From NCBI RefSeq assembly GCF_009729055.1, contig NZ_CP045484.1:2676872-2740871 (forward strand): a DNA stretch of 64,000 bases, written 5' to 3'. Positions 44,934 to 54,934 of this stretch are shown here, one piece after another; within the stretch, counting starts at the first letter, position 1, and every line of letters starts with the position of its first letter. This stretch comes from Sulfurisphaera ohwakuensis. GTDB taxonomy: Archaea > Thermoproteota > Thermoprotei_A > Sulfolobales > Sulfolobaceae. A program made the translations under genes and the position numbers. The notes beneath the pieces were generated by a model that searched no databases, was not told where the DNA came from, and saw nothing but the letters and a program-made list of their open reading frames with translations.

Positions 44934-45968
44934 TTAGGGTATTAATACTTGTCTTCCTGTCACTTTATTAGATTCTAAATTATCTAAAGCTTCATTAGCT
45001 TCTTCTAATGATAATTTAGTTACAACAATTCTTATCTTTCCACTTTCAGCTAATTTTATGATTTCTAGAAAGTCTCTTCTATTACCAGTTAGAGTACCAA
45101 TAAATTCCCAACCCATAGAGTGTAACTTTAACCCAGCTTCTTGTGGAAGACCTCCACCAAAAGTACCGACTTTAATATATCTTCCCAATTTTGCTAATGT
45201 GATATAATAGTTTTTTATAGTACTCTCAGAACCTACAAAGTCTAATATAGCATCAACTCCTCTTCCTTCAGTTATCCTCAATATTTCTTGAAATAAACTT
45301 TGATCTTTACCATTTATAACATAGTCAGCCCCTAATATTGACGCTAATTTTAGTCCTTCTTCGTTAATGTCTACTGCTATCACAGTAGAACCGTATAGAG
45401 CTTTAACTATTTGAACACCGAAACTTCCCAATCCGCCTCCAGCACCTATAATCATAGCATATTTAGATGGAGTTAAATTGGCTAGTCTAGCAGCCCTATA
45501 AGCCGTAACCCCTGCACAAGCTAAAGGTGAAGCCTCCTCTACTGATAACTTATTTACTTTATATACATAGTTAAAGTTAGAAACTACGTATTCAGCATAT
45601 CCTCCATTAGTACTTATTCCTAACCATATAGGAAAATCACAATATTGCTCCTCTCCTATCTTACAGTAGTAGCAATTCCCCTCTCCTTGCCAAGGATTTA
45701 TTATAACCTTATCTCCTTTTGTAAATCCTATAACCTCATCTCCAATATCTTCTATTACTCCCGCTATTTCATGTCCCGGAATAAAGGGTAGTTTAGGCGG
45801 ATTTACAGATACTCTCTTATATATTGTACCACTTCTTACTGATACATCAGTATGACATACGCCTGCACTTCTTACTCTAATGAGAACTTGATTTTGCTTA
45901 AGTTTAGGAACATCAACATCTTCTAATTTTAACGGCTTTCCAAATTCCTTAATCAATATAGCTTTCAT
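44934..45968 (-). CDS. zinc-dependent alcohol dehydrogenase (Sulfolobus ADH-like)
   Basis: 344 residues. Catalytic zinc ligands are Cys in AGVCHTDVSVR and HE in IPGHEIAGVIE. The structural lobe has CYYCKIGEEQYC, with a Glu in place of one of the four Cys, as in S. solfataricus ADH (NPWQGEGNCYYCKIGEE). The NAD fold is IGAGGGLGSFGVQIV. Close similarity to that enzyme, which oxidises primary, secondary and aromatic alcohols, is visible over the whole length. It overlaps the MFS stop by four bases and is followed by ubiD. Confidence 0.94.
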   Translation of the reverse strand: MKAILIKEFGKPLKLEDVDVPKLKQNQVLIRVRSAGVCHTDVSVRSGTIYKRVSVNPPKLPFIPGHEIAGVIEDIGDEVIGFTKGDKVIINPWQGEGNCYYCKIGEEQYCDFPIWLGISTNGGYAEYVVSNFNYVYKVNKLSVEEASPLACAGVTAYRAARLANLTPSKYAMIIGAGGGLGSFGVQIVKALYGSTVIAVDINEEGLKLASILGADYVINGKDQSLFQEILRITEGRGVDAILDFVGSESTIKNYYITLAKLGRYIKVGTFGGGLPQEAGLKLHSMGWEFIGTLTGNRRDFLEIIKLAESGKIRIVVTKLSLEEANEALDNLESNKVTGRQVLIP

Positions 45969-47293
45969 ATAGCTCCCTTTTCAACTGATTCAACTTCCTT
46001 TAAAATATTACCCTTCGTATCTTTAGTTATAATTGAGGATATTAATAGAATTATCCCTACAATCACTAGAGCGTAAAACATAACTGATGGAAACTTTGAT
46101 GCACCAATAGACGCTAATACTAGGCTTATAATAGTTGGAGAGGCTCCTCCTATAGCGAAACCTGTATTCCAAGTAAATGCAACACCAGTTCCTCTAATAC
46201 TAGTAGGATAAGCCTCATTCAGATATGTCATTAACATACCTCCTCCGAAATCGCTTAATAATGATATTAAAAACGTCACTGGAATTACATTATTAAAAGA
46301 ACTTGTAGTTAAAGATCCTAAATATAAATATAGAGGAGAAATAGCAATTACTATTACTGCTCCTATTATTGACATTAACTTTCTTCCTATATGTTGAGAA
46401 ATTTCACCTCCTAATGTAGGGCCTATTATCATACCAATTGAAGCTATTATCATTGTAATTCCTATTTCAGCCTTTGTTAAACCGTTAATTTTACTTAGAA
46501 ATGTTGGAAATAAACCTTGTGTTAAATAATACATCAACGCCCAACCAACAGTAAGTACTAAAGCAATGCCGAATGTTCTTCTATATTTTGAGAAAAGCTC
46601 CCTAACTGGTGATTTTATAGTTTTCCCTCTCTCTTTAGTTTTTTGCCAAGCATCTGACTCTGGAACTAAATAGCTAACAAAACCTAATACTGCCAATGGC
46701 AGAAGCCCACCGAAAAACATTACTCTCCAGCCCCATATTAAATAGGAAGAGCCATGGAATAATAGAGCAGTCATATAAAACCAAGCAGAAGCGATTAAAT
46801 ATGCAGCACCAGCAGCAGAGAAACCTATTCCACCTACCCAGCCTCTATGTCTTTCTGGTACCGATTCTGGTCCTATAGTATGACTTCCAGCAGTCACGCC
46901 TCCAACAAAGAATCCCTCCGCTAATCTTACTAGTATTATAAGTATTGGAGCAAAAATTCCTACTACTGCATAAGTTGGTAATGCTCCTTGAAGGCTCGCA
47001 GTAATAACTAGGCCTATTATACCATAGATTATTGCCCTCTTTCTTCCTAATTTGTCCGAAATATTGTTTCCAAAATACAGTGCTCCTACTGGTCTCATAA
47101 GAAATGATGTTAAAAATGTAGCGTAAGTAGCAGCTATTGCAAGAAACACTACCTTTGATGGGAAGAATAGTTCTGCTATATAAGGAGTTACGAGTAGGAT
47201 ACTAAATAGGTCATACAAATCAAATGTCCACGCTAAAAACGTAGCTAATATCCATTTAGCATGTTTACTAGTTAGTTTATCATCTGGTTTCAT
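45965..47293 (-). CDS. MFS transporter, metabolite:H+ symporter type
   Basis: 442 residues with about twelve hydrophobic helices. The N-terminal helix WILATFLAWTFDLYDLFSI holds the DxxD/E pattern of aromatic acid or carboxylate symporters. MFS motif A is GNNISDKLGRKRAI between TM2 and TM3, and GRKLMSIIGA is its repeat in the second half. It is first in the operon with adh and ubiD, so it likely imports their substrate. Confidence 0.92.
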   Translation of the reverse strand: MKPDDKLTSKHAKWILATFLAWTFDLYDLFSILLVTPYIAELFFPSKVVFLAIAATYATFLTSFLMRPVGALYFGNNISDKLGRKRAIIYGIIGLVITASLQGALPTYAVVGIFAPILIILVRLAEGFFVGGVTAGSHTIGPESVPERHRGWVGGIGFSAAGAAYLIASAWFYMTALLFHGSSYLIWGWRVMFFGGLLPLAVLGFVSYLVPESDAWQKTKERGKTIKSPVRELFSKYRRTFGIALVLTVGWALMYYLTQGLFPTFLSKINGLTKAEIGITMIIASIGMIIGPTLGGEISQHIGRKLMSIIGAVIVIAISPLYLYLGSLTTSSFNNVIPVTFLISLLSDFGGGMLMTYLNEAYPTSIRGTGVAFTWNTGFAIGGASPTIISLVLASIGASKFPSVMFYALVIVGIILLISSIITKDTKGNILKEVESVEKGAI

Positions 47294-48257
47294 TTTATAT
47301 TAACCTCTGAACTATAGTTTATTATTTTCACTTATAAATGTTACTTGAATATAATGCATTATAAAAATAATAAATTTAATCATTAGTATTTTTCGAACCG
47401 CTGAATACATCAAATTAGTTTGAATTTAAAGTAGGTTTTAGCCAGCCATAGTGTTAACATTAAGCTATCTTTAAGATTATATTTAAGGATATATTATCTA
47501 ATATGCTTACTCTTTGTGTAAATTCTATATATCATCTTATTGCGGATCCCTGAATACATTTTACAAAAGTAATTTCAAGCAATAATTCTTTCTTTCTTAT
47601 TTAGAAAATTTTATAATTAAAGGAAAAGTTAAGGTAAGGAGACCAGTTACACCTTAGAAATCAAAAAGAGAGTTCCCAAACAATCTTTAACAATAGAGTT
47701 GATCTTTTATTTAAAATACCGGATTAATGAACATGGAAATACAGAGATAAATTCACAAATCTGAAACCGTTAATTATGATAAGGAGACGTATAATATGGA
47801 GATAGTAAAACTGTTTAACACTTATTAGGGAATTACAAATTTTTATATCCGGTCATTAAAGGGAGACAATAAGCCTTCAAATTGCTCGGAAATCTTATTT
47901 AGAAGAAGACCTTGCACTTTAAAATCTCAAAATATATAATTCATATAAACAACTCAATTAATATTTATTTCTTACTTTATGATAAAAGATAAGATTTAAT
48001 CGATTTAAGATAGCAATTTTATGATATTGACGATATATTTTTAAAAACTATTAGATAATAAAAATTCCCTAAAGTACTACACCCTTTGAAATGAGTATAA
48101 TCTAGCCAGATAAAGTCTCTTAACAATGACTACTGATCAGATTATTTCCAAAATTATTTATATAACTGTATATACTATATTCCGTTAGTATTGTTTAAAC
48201 ATCATTTGAATTAATTAACTAATTTAAGCTTATTAATCTAATAGTACTATTAATCTT
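47294..48257. other. 964-bp gene-free region between divergent MFS genes
   Basis: No coding frame, tRNA or repeat recognised. It contains both promoters: an AT-rich tract before 47294 on the minus strand, and TATA-like words (TTATATAACTG) near 48157 for the plus gene. The size is unusual for this genome region; a decayed gene is possible but I see no recognisable remains. Confidence 0.4.
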
Positions 48258-49523
48258 ATGAAATCCCTCATAGACCTTTCAAGACCTAAAAGGCTCGTAA
48301 GGATAATCCCAATAATATTCTTTCTATATTTGATAAATTTTCTAGATAGGGTTAATATCTCATATGCGATTGATGCAGGGATGTTTCAGTATTTAGGTGT
48401 AGCTTCCTCTCAAGTGGGAATAATAGCCTCACTTGCATCATCACTCTTCTTCGTAGGATATTTTATTCCCCAAATATTTTCTAATCTAGGGATTAATCGA
48501 TACGGTGTTAGGAAAATATTTGCATTAGCATTTACCGCATGGGGTGTAATAACAATATTAACGGGCTTTGTGACAGCTGTGGTGCAAGTTTATGTATTGA
48601 GATTCCTTTTAGGTATTGCTGAGGGGCCTTTTTATGCTGGAGTAATATTTTATCTAAGTATTTGGTTTCTTAAGCCGGAAAGGGCAACGGCTAACAGTTT
48701 GTTTAATGCCGCAATACCTATTTCTGGTATAATCGGTGGTCTAATAGCTGGATTGATTTTTGCAGTTTACGGAGATTATCCGGGGTGGAGGTATCTATTC
48801 TGGTATGAGGGTATTTTAGCCTTAATAGGAGCGTTAATAGCTTATTTTCTGTTAACTGACTTCCCTAAAGACGCTAAATGGTTAAGCAAAGAGGAAAAGG
48901 AAGCTTTAGAGAGGGCTAAGGCAGAGGAAGAAGTTGAAAAGGTTAAGGTTAGTTGGAAGTCTGCGTTAGCCCATAGAGATGTAATACTTCTGGCAATAGT
49001 TTACTTTTTAGGAGTTACAAGCCTTTACGGATACTCTATCTGGCTACCCAGCATTATAAGCGCTATAGCTAAAGTTAATGCCAGTATAGCGAGCTTTTTA
49101 TCAATTATTCCTTATGTTATTGCATCAATTTCATTGATTATAATAGCTTGGTATGCTGATAAGCATCAGAATCATAAGATTGTTACTTCAATTGTTTTTG
49201 TGATAGCTGGAATAGGGTTAGCGTTAAGTGCGGCGACTGAGAGTATTTTTATTATTTCATTTATACTTTTCGCAATAGCCGCAATAGGAATATACAGTTT
49301 TCTTTCTCCATTTTGGGCTGTTCCTCAGAAGTTTCTTCAAGGAGATGCAGCAGCAGCATCAATAGGCCTTATAAACGCTGTGGGTAATTTAGGAGGAATT
49401 GCTGGGCCAATAATTGTTGGTTTTCTGAAATCTTATACGGGATCTTTTGTAGATGGTGTTTACGCTATGGCTTTATTTTCATTCTTAGCGGGGATAGTAA
49501 TGATTTTAGTTAAAAAGGAATAA
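48258..49523 (+). CDS. MFS transporter, anion:cation symporter-like
   Basis: 421 residues, twelve TM helices. [13 protein letters not shown] after TM1 is the hallmark of the ACS (anion:cation symporter) group, and the motif-A region is [14 protein letters not shown] charged cytoplasmic loop ([20 protein letters not shown], about 212-231) joins the two halves. Substrates in this group are organic anions such as hexuronates, phthalate or nicotinate. It is monocistronic. Confidence 0.92.
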   Translation: MKSLIDLSRPKRLVRIIPIIFFLYLINFLDRVNISYAIDAGMFQYLGVASSQVGIIASLASSLFFVGYFIPQIFSNLGINRYGVRKIFALAFTAWGVITILTGFVTAVVQVYVLRFLLGIAEGPFYAGVIFYLSIWFLKPERATANSLFNAAIPISGIIGGLIAGLIFAVYGDYPGWRYLFWYEGILALIGALIAYFLLTDFPKDAKWLSKEEKEALERAKAEEEVEKVKVSWKSALAHRDVILLAIVYFLGVTSLYGYSIWLPSIISAIAKVNASIASFLSIIPYVIASISLIIIAWYADKHQNHKIVTSIVFVIAGIGLALSAATESIFIISFILFAIAAIGIYSFLSPFWAVPQKFLQGDAAAASIGLINAVGNLGGIAGPIIVGFLKSYTGSFVDGVYAMALFSFLAGIVMILVKKE

Positions 49524-49699
49524 ATTAATTCTTTGTTTTCGCAAAAATCTTTTTTTAAGAAACTAAGTGAAACGAATCTCACACCTTTTTCTTAAGGATT
49601 TACAATGTAAACCTATGGGATTATAAAAACATTAGTTGTTTAATGAAACTACTGCTAGTAGATAGTTAAACTTAATTCTCTAGATCCCAACTTATACAT

Positions 49700-49954
49700 G
49701 TGGTCTACCACTTAAGACTAAGAAAGAAGGGTATTGTAATTCTACCTAAGGAGATTAGAGAAAAGCTTGGCGTAAGTGAAAACGATATATTAATAGCGGA
49801 TATAAAAGACGGTGAACTTATTTTACGTCCTTTGAAACCTAAAATTGTAAGAGTAAATCCAATAGTGGTAGAGGAAATTTTAAAGGATGAGGGAGATAAA
49901 GAGAGGAGAAAAGAAGAATTCAATAAAAAGAAAGACTCTCCATCCTTACAATAA
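49700..49954 (+). CDS. AbrB/VapB-type antitoxin or regulator without adjacent toxin
   Basis: 84 residues starting GTG. The AbrB swapped hairpin is LRKKGIVILPKEIREKLGVS (residues 7-26) with a charged C-terminal tail (EEILKDEGDKERRKEEFNK). The tail resembles a toxin-binding segment, yet no PIN-domain gene follows; the next gene is convergent. It is either an orphan antitoxin or a stand-alone regulator. Confidence 0.85.
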   Translation: MVYHLRLRKKGIVILPKEIREKLGVSENDILIADIKDGELILRPLKPKIVRVNPIVVEEILKDEGDKERRKEEFNKKKDSPSLQ

Positions 49955-49973
49955 GGAATTTTTCCTTATTCTC

Positions 49974-50537
49974 CTAGGTTAATATGATCCCTATTAGTAG
50001 AAGGATTAATATCGGTATTTCAATCATTAATTGTATATTATATAAATATAATTTTCTTGGTACTGAGTTTTTGCAGAAATAAAATGCTATCTCTCTAGTA
50101 ACAAAATTTGATAAAAAGAAGATAATGAAACCTAAATTAACTAAATAGTTTGCTACAATCATTTCTATCGGTGCCATTTCTATGATTGAATTTGCTAGTG
50201 ACCATTTTATTACATTAGACAGTACTGGTTTCATACTACCACTATAGTATAGGAAATTGCTACTACTGCATATAACTTTCATTATAATACTTGCAGACAC
50301 AAGATTTAGTAGCATTAATTTAAATATGGGGTCATGGGGTATTATGACCAATAATGATATAATTATACCTAGTAAATAGTAAAAAGTTGTGATAACTGGA
50401 GGTAATAAGTATGATTCTAACCTCTTTTTGAATGAATAAAAATAGGAGGAAAAAAGCAATCCCTTATGTGGATTTATACCTTCAACGATGCCGAGGCTAA
50501 GGATAGCAATAAGAATCGGATGAAGCATCTCCTCCAC
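49974..50537 (-). CDS. polytopic membrane protein of unknown function
   Basis: 187 residues with five or six hydrophobic helices (HPILIAILSLGIVEGINPHK; TTFYYLLGIIISLLVII; LMLLNLVSASIIM; ANYLVNLGFIIFFLSNF; LMIEIPILILLLIGIIL). The GIVEGINPHKG after TM1 is a possible conserved loop. It overlaps the end of the SBP56 gene by 41 bp, so the two are co-transcribed. An ATG three codons later (50528) is an alternative start. I do not recognise a family. Confidence 0.65.
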   Translation of the reverse strand: MEEMLHPILIAILSLGIVEGINPHKGLLFSSYFYSFKKRLESYLLPPVITTFYYLLGIIISLLVIIPHDPIFKLMLLNLVSASIIMKVICSSSNFLYYSGSMKPVLSNVIKWSLANSIIEMAPIEMIVANYLVNLGFIIFFLSNFVTREIAFYFCKNSVPRKLYLYNIQLMIEIPILILLLIGIILT

Positions 50538-51885
50538 TCAGCCTAACTTGATGGGATCTAGCCTCTCCGAAATCTACAAAGAATTCTTTATCAATTTCTA
50601 ATCCTCCAGACGGATTAGCATTTAACTTAACCATCCATCCCTTTAACCCCTCTGGATAGAACTGGTTATCCCATGTACTATATAGTGAGTTGGTGACGTA
50701 AACTCTTCTTCCGTCTCTGCTTATTTCAAGCATTTGAGGTGCTCCGGTTAATTTATACCCAGCAGGATGATCTGCTCTGTGAAAGATTCCTCCTAATTTC
50801 ACTTTACCAGTCAATACTGGTTTGAAGGGATTACTTATGTCGTACTGTCTTACTTCACCAATCCCCCATAAACTTAGGTAAAGGAACTTATCGTCTAAAC
50901 TTATGTCAATATCAGTTACTAGAGGAGGGACTGCTTTGAAGGGCTTCAATATTTCTGGCAAATTACCCTCTAATGGTTCTGCTGGTATTTCAATTACTTT
51001 CTCCGCATTCCATTTACCGTCTTCATAATACCATAACCAAATGGAACTGCTTAAGTCCTTAAGGCTTACTACCATATTTATGAAACCCATTAGTTTTGTA
51101 GGGTCGTGTAGGGGTCTCAACTCTAATGCCATTCTGTTCTCTTCACCTAATGTTAAGCTGTGTAGTTTCTTCCTCTTCCTTAAATCCCAGAAGTGAACCC
51201 TATTCCCGTATCTGTCCTTTAGATGTTCTAATTTTAGACCGTCTTCAATTGTATTTGGGACTGCCCATTCACTGCTTACTAAAACTTCATTGGGCAAATT
51301 CCACCAAAAGTCGTAAGCTAAATACTGGTCTCCCCTATCTATTTCCCATTTGCCTAATGGTTCGAAACTGTAATGGTCTAACATTAATATCCCTCCGGGT
51401 CCTTCTCCTTCCTCGTTTCCAAGTGCACTTATGTAGATAGCGTCTGGTCCACAATGGACTGTATGGAGTCTGGAATAACCACTGACTTTTTTGACTTCTT
51501 CCGGTTCTATCACCTTAATTATTTTAGGCTCTCTGGGATTAGGTTTAGTGTCAATAATGTATATTCTAGAGGATCTTAAACCTGGGACTATAAGGAACCT
51601 TCTTTCAATGTTAGGTTTACCGTTTGGGCATAGAGCTGAACTACAAGCATTCCATCCAAAGTGGTGTAATTCATCGTTGATGTATGGTAATTCCACTTTG
51701 TGGACTATCTTTGAGTATGTCTCGGACTTGGGGTTTACGTCAACTACTGCTATAAAATCAGCTCTGTTAATCCCAGTACCAGTATATAGGCATGCTACGT
51801 AAGCTAAATCTTCTGGAGGAGCTTTCATAGCCATTTTAGGTGATGGGTAAAATGTTGGGTCTCTTTTGAAAGGGACTATAGCCAT
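50497..51885 (-). CDS. selenium-binding protein 56 (SBP56) family, methanethiol oxidase-like
   Basis: 462 residues, the typical length. Family blocks are visible: DPTFYPSPKMAMKAPPEDLA at the start, LHHFGWNACSSALCPNG (His and Cys ligands), SRLHTVHCGPDAIYIS, DFWWNLPNEVLVSSEWAVPN and ADHPAGYKLTGAPQMLEISR. SBP56 proteins are beta-propeller copper enzymes that oxidise methanethiol in bacteria and humans; archaeal function is not established. It is followed by a membrane protein overlapping its last codons. Confidence 0.93.
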   Translation of the reverse strand: MAIVPFKRDPTFYPSPKMAMKAPPEDLAYVACLYTGTGINRADFIAVVDVNPKSETYSKIVHKVELPYINDELHHFGWNACSSALCPNGKPNIERRFLIVPGLRSSRIYIIDTKPNPREPKIIKVIEPEEVKKVSGYSRLHTVHCGPDAIYISALGNEEGEGPGGILMLDHYSFEPLGKWEIDRGDQYLAYDFWWNLPNEVLVSSEWAVPNTIEDGLKLEHLKDRYGNRVHFWDLRKRKKLHSLTLGEENRMALELRPLHDPTKLMGFINMVVSLKDLSSSIWLWYYEDGKWNAEKVIEIPAEPLEGNLPEILKPFKAVPPLVTDIDISLDDKFLYLSLWGIGEVRQYDISNPFKPVLTGKVKLGGIFHRADHPAGYKLTGAPQMLEISRDGRRVYVTNSLYSTWDNQFYPEGLKGWMVKLNANPSGGLEIDKEFFVDFGEARSHQVRLSGGDASSDSYCYP

Positions 51886-52927
51886 TAATTATATTTTGTT
51901 ATATAATTTATTAAGGTTTATTGTGAGTGCAATAATATCAACTATTTTACACAATTAACTTTTATATTTCCGCTTAGTAAAATGTAGTTTCGATTTTAAG
52001 TCAAAAAGGCATAATTTTATGGCTAGAAATCGTTTTCATATTCTGTTTATCTTTACGTATTACTTTCTATCTGATATAAAATAAAGATTTAAGAGGAAGA
52101 ATTGGATAGTTGTTAGTAGGATATAGTTAACTAAATTAACTTTTCACTGTTTATGATTTTTACTATATCTATGTTAATTGGAATCACTAGATAGTTATTT
52201 TTAAATTATAGAATAGAAATATAAATTACAAATTGCTAAGATCAAAGAGAGACTATTCCCAAACAGTCATTAATCTCGAAAAGTATTTATAAAAAGTTTT
52301 ATCTAATACGACTTATCGAAAAAGACAAGAGAGGATGTAGTAGGTGTTATTATAGAAAATGATTTAGTTTAAGGGATTTATTGTTGTTGTATAATTAACA
52401 CTATAACCATTATCTATTTGATAGAATTATAAGCTATTTATTCTATTTTTCTTGTGATAAACACAGATAACGATTATATTAATTTAACATAGATTATACG
52501 AAATTGACTTCTTTATCGCCCTTAGGGCAGTGAAGAAGTCAGATATTTAAACGGAGAATAAAAATGACTTAAGCATTCAATAAGAATTACGCATCTGAAA
52601 TTTCCAAATCATAAATGCTTTTGTGGGATGCTTCAATTTTCTCATTTATGAAGTTAAAAGTTTAGTTATAAAGTTAACAGATTATGATTTTCTTCAATAA
52701 TTTATAGACTTAAAATAGTTATTTGGTATCGTTCTACCTTATCTCGTATTAATGCCTATAGATTTATTCTCTTTAAAAATGGATAGGGAAAGCATTACGT
52801 TAACTTGTTGATTTTTCATTAATTAAGTAACATAAACCCAATATCTAAACGGATCTTACTCTAAACTTGTGGCAATATCAAGGTAATTATAGTAAGACTT
52901 TTTTCTTACAAAGGTTATTAGAGTTTC
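51886..52927. other. 1.04-kb gene-free region with a MITE-like fragment
   Basis: No coding frame found. The 52249-52312 stretch is copy E of the MITE-like element. AT-rich tracts next to both ends carry the promoters of SBP56 (minus) and the thioesterase (plus). Confidence 0.5.
52249..52312 (+). mobile_element. MITE-like element, copy E (left-end fragment)
   Basis: GAGACTATTCCCAAACAGTC and the following TAATCTCGAAAAGTATTTAT match the left end of copy B (GGGACTGTTCTCAGACAGTC...TTTCGAAAAATGTTTAT). Similarity fades after about 64 bp. It shows the element family extends outside the defence island. Confidence 0.5.
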
Positions 52928-53344
52928 ATGGATTTACAAAACATCTTGGAAAACAATGATAGAGTATTTAAGTTTTTAGAGGTTAAGATCTTAGATGTAA
53001 AGCCAGGTTATTCTAAGATTCAAATTCCTTATAAGGAAGAGTTCTGTAGGAGAGGTAATGTGTTAAACGGTGGAATTATAATGACTGCTATCGATTTTGC
53101 TGGAGGTTTAGCTACTTTATCTGTAAATGATGGAATAGACCAAGTTACTCAAGAGTTAAAGGTTAACTTTCTCGAACCCATGTATAGGGGACCATTTACT
53201 GTTGAAGGTAAGGTGGTAAGAAAAGGAAGGACTGCTGTTGTAGTACAAATAGAGTTTAGGGATAGTGAAGGAAAATTAGGTGCTATAGCCTTAGGTACTT
53301 GGTATATAATAAGGGATAGGACAGTTAAAAAGGAAGGAGGATAA
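52928..53344 (+). CDS. PaaI-family hotdog thioesterase
   Basis: 138 residues. The hotdog helix has [20 protein letters not shown] (about 39-58), where Asn and Asp are the usual catalytic pair, followed by the strand [20 protein letters not shown]. PaaI-like enzymes release CoA from acyl or arylacetyl thioesters. It is convergent with an acyl-CoA ligase 7 bp downstream, so they may balance CoA charging of one substrate pool. Confidence 0.9.
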   Translation: MDLQNILENNDRVFKFLEVKILDVKPGYSKIQIPYKEEFCRRGNVLNGGIIMTAIDFAGGLATLSVNDGIDQVTQELKVNFLEPMYRGPFTVEGKVVRKGRTAVVVQIEFRDSEGKLGAIALGTWYIIRDRTVKKEGG

Positions 53345-53351
53345 TAAAACG

Positions 53352-54884
53352 TTACATGTTTTTAACTAATTCTCTGATCACTTTCTTATCTAACTTCCCC
53401 GTACTAGTTTTTGGTAATTCATTAACGAATAATACCTTATCCGGTATCCACCATTTGGGGAATCTGTTTAGTGAGAGAAGGTACTCTTTGATCTCGCTTT
53501 CTGTGATTTTACCTTGATATTCCTTTTTAGGTACAACTAGAGCAACGGGTCTCTCTCCCCATTTTTCGTCTTTAACAGCAACAACAGCGGCCTCAAAGAC
53601 TTTATAATAGCTCATTATCGCGTTCTCAAGATCTATACTGGAAATCCATTCGCCTCCGCTTTTTATTAAATCCTTAGCCCTATCTACTATTTTTATATAA
53701 CCATATTTATCAATCGTAGCTATATCTCCAGTCTTTAACCAAATTCTGTTGTCAATAACTCTGAATGTTTCTTTACTCTTTTCCGCTTCTTTATAATATT
53801 CTTTTGCAACCCATGCACCGCTAACCCATAGTTCTCCAATGCTCTCACCATCCCACGGAAGTTCTTTCTCATTATCTAAACTAACTAATTTCATTTCAAT
53901 TCCGGGTAAAGGAATTCCTTGACTACTTATCTTTTCTTGATCTTGATTAACTGTTGTTATTGCCTCTGTTTCTGTCATTCCCCATGCGTGATATAATCTA
54001 ATACCCATTTTGTTAAATTTCTCTGCTATAATTCTTGGTGGCTCAGCACCGCCAGTTACTACGGTCTTTAATGACGAAATATTATAATTCTCCTTCTCTA
54101 TAAAGTTCAAGAAGTCTATCCAAATTGTTGGAGCGGCAGCTGCAATGGTAACTTTTTCCTTTTCTATTAGTTCAGCTAAATCCTTAGAAGTTGGTCTAGG
54201 ACCGGGTAATACTAGTTTAGCACCGGTCATTAGTGCTGAGAACGGTAAGTCCCAACCATTTATATGGAACATTGGTACAACGACTAATAGTGTATCGTTT
54301 CTTGATATTCCAACTGCATCTTTAGCTAATAGGGTTAGTGAATGTATATAGATGGATCTGTGAGTATACATTATCCCTTTAGGTTTCCCAGTTGTTCCAG
54401 AAGTGTAACATATAACTGCTTCATCTTTTTCATCAAGTTGGGGAAAACTGTCTATTGGTTTTTGCATTTCTACTGCCTTGTCAAAGTTCTCGTCAAGATA
54501 AAATATTCCGCTAAGAGACGTCTTTAGTTTGCTGATCTCGAATTCTGGAGAAGTAAACACAAATTTGTCACCTGCGTGATTGATTACATATTCAATCTCG
54601 TTGGGATGAAATCTTACGTTTATTGTATGTAGAATATAACCCATATTTGTTGTGGCAAAATAAAGTTCTAGATGTCTTCTTGTATTCCATTCAATCGAGG
54701 CAACTTTATCCCCTTTTTCTAATTTCAAGCTCTTTAAAAAGGAAGAGAGTTTTCTTACCCTTAAGGCAAATTCCCTATAACTCATCTTTTCAATTTTGTT
54801 AGACCTAGAGACTATCTCACTTTCTGGGTATAATTTTTCAACTCGCCAAAAAATGTGTTGGATTGTTAAGGGGAAATCGTACAT
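53352..54884 (-). CDS. acyl-CoA ligase (medium/long-chain fatty-acid type)
   Basis: 510 residues. CYTSGTTGKPKGIMYTHRS is the ATP loop at about 158-176, YHAWGMTETEA the second motif, WLKTGDIATIDKYGYIKIVD the hinge, SGGEWISSIDLENAI the fatty-acyl-ligase signature and LPKTSTGKLDKK the C-terminal lysine. The SGGEWIS signature favours a fatty- or aryl-acid ligase rather than acetate. It lies 50 bp downstream of the 4HBD-like gene on the same strand, suggesting co-transcription. Confidence 0.92.
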   Translation of the reverse strand: MYDFPLTIQHIFWRVEKLYPESEIVSRSNKIEKMSYREFALRVRKLSSFLKSLKLEKGDKVASIEWNTRRHLELYFATTNMGYILHTINVRFHPNEIEYVINHAGDKFVFTSPEFEISKLKTSLSGIFYLDENFDKAVEMQKPIDSFPQLDEKDEAVICYTSGTTGKPKGIMYTHRSIYIHSLTLLAKDAVGISRNDTLLVVVPMFHINGWDLPFSALMTGAKLVLPGPRPTSKDLAELIEKEKVTIAAAAPTIWIDFLNFIEKENYNISSLKTVVTGGAEPPRIIAEKFNKMGIRLYHAWGMTETEAITTVNQDQEKISSQGIPLPGIEMKLVSLDNEKELPWDGESIGELWVSGAWVAKEYYKEAEKSKETFRVIDNRIWLKTGDIATIDKYGYIKIVDRAKDLIKSGGEWISSIDLENAIMSYYKVFEAAVVAVKDEKWGERPVALVVPKKEYQGKITESEIKEYLLSLNRFPKWWIPDKVLFVNELPKTSTGKLDKKVIRELVKNM

Positions 54885-54934
54885 ATTAAATACTCTTTAT
54901 TCTCAAATTTAAATATAACGGGAAAAAATCCCAT

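Noticed and set aside
47294-48257. Search for tRNA or small RNA in the long gap between MFS genes
   Set aside because: No cloverleaf-compatible GC-rich segments or C/D-box pairs that I could defend.
51126-51802. Two plus-strand frames of about 100 codons opposite the SBP56 gene
   Set aside because: Low-complexity antisense shadows; SBP56 coding strand is unambiguous.
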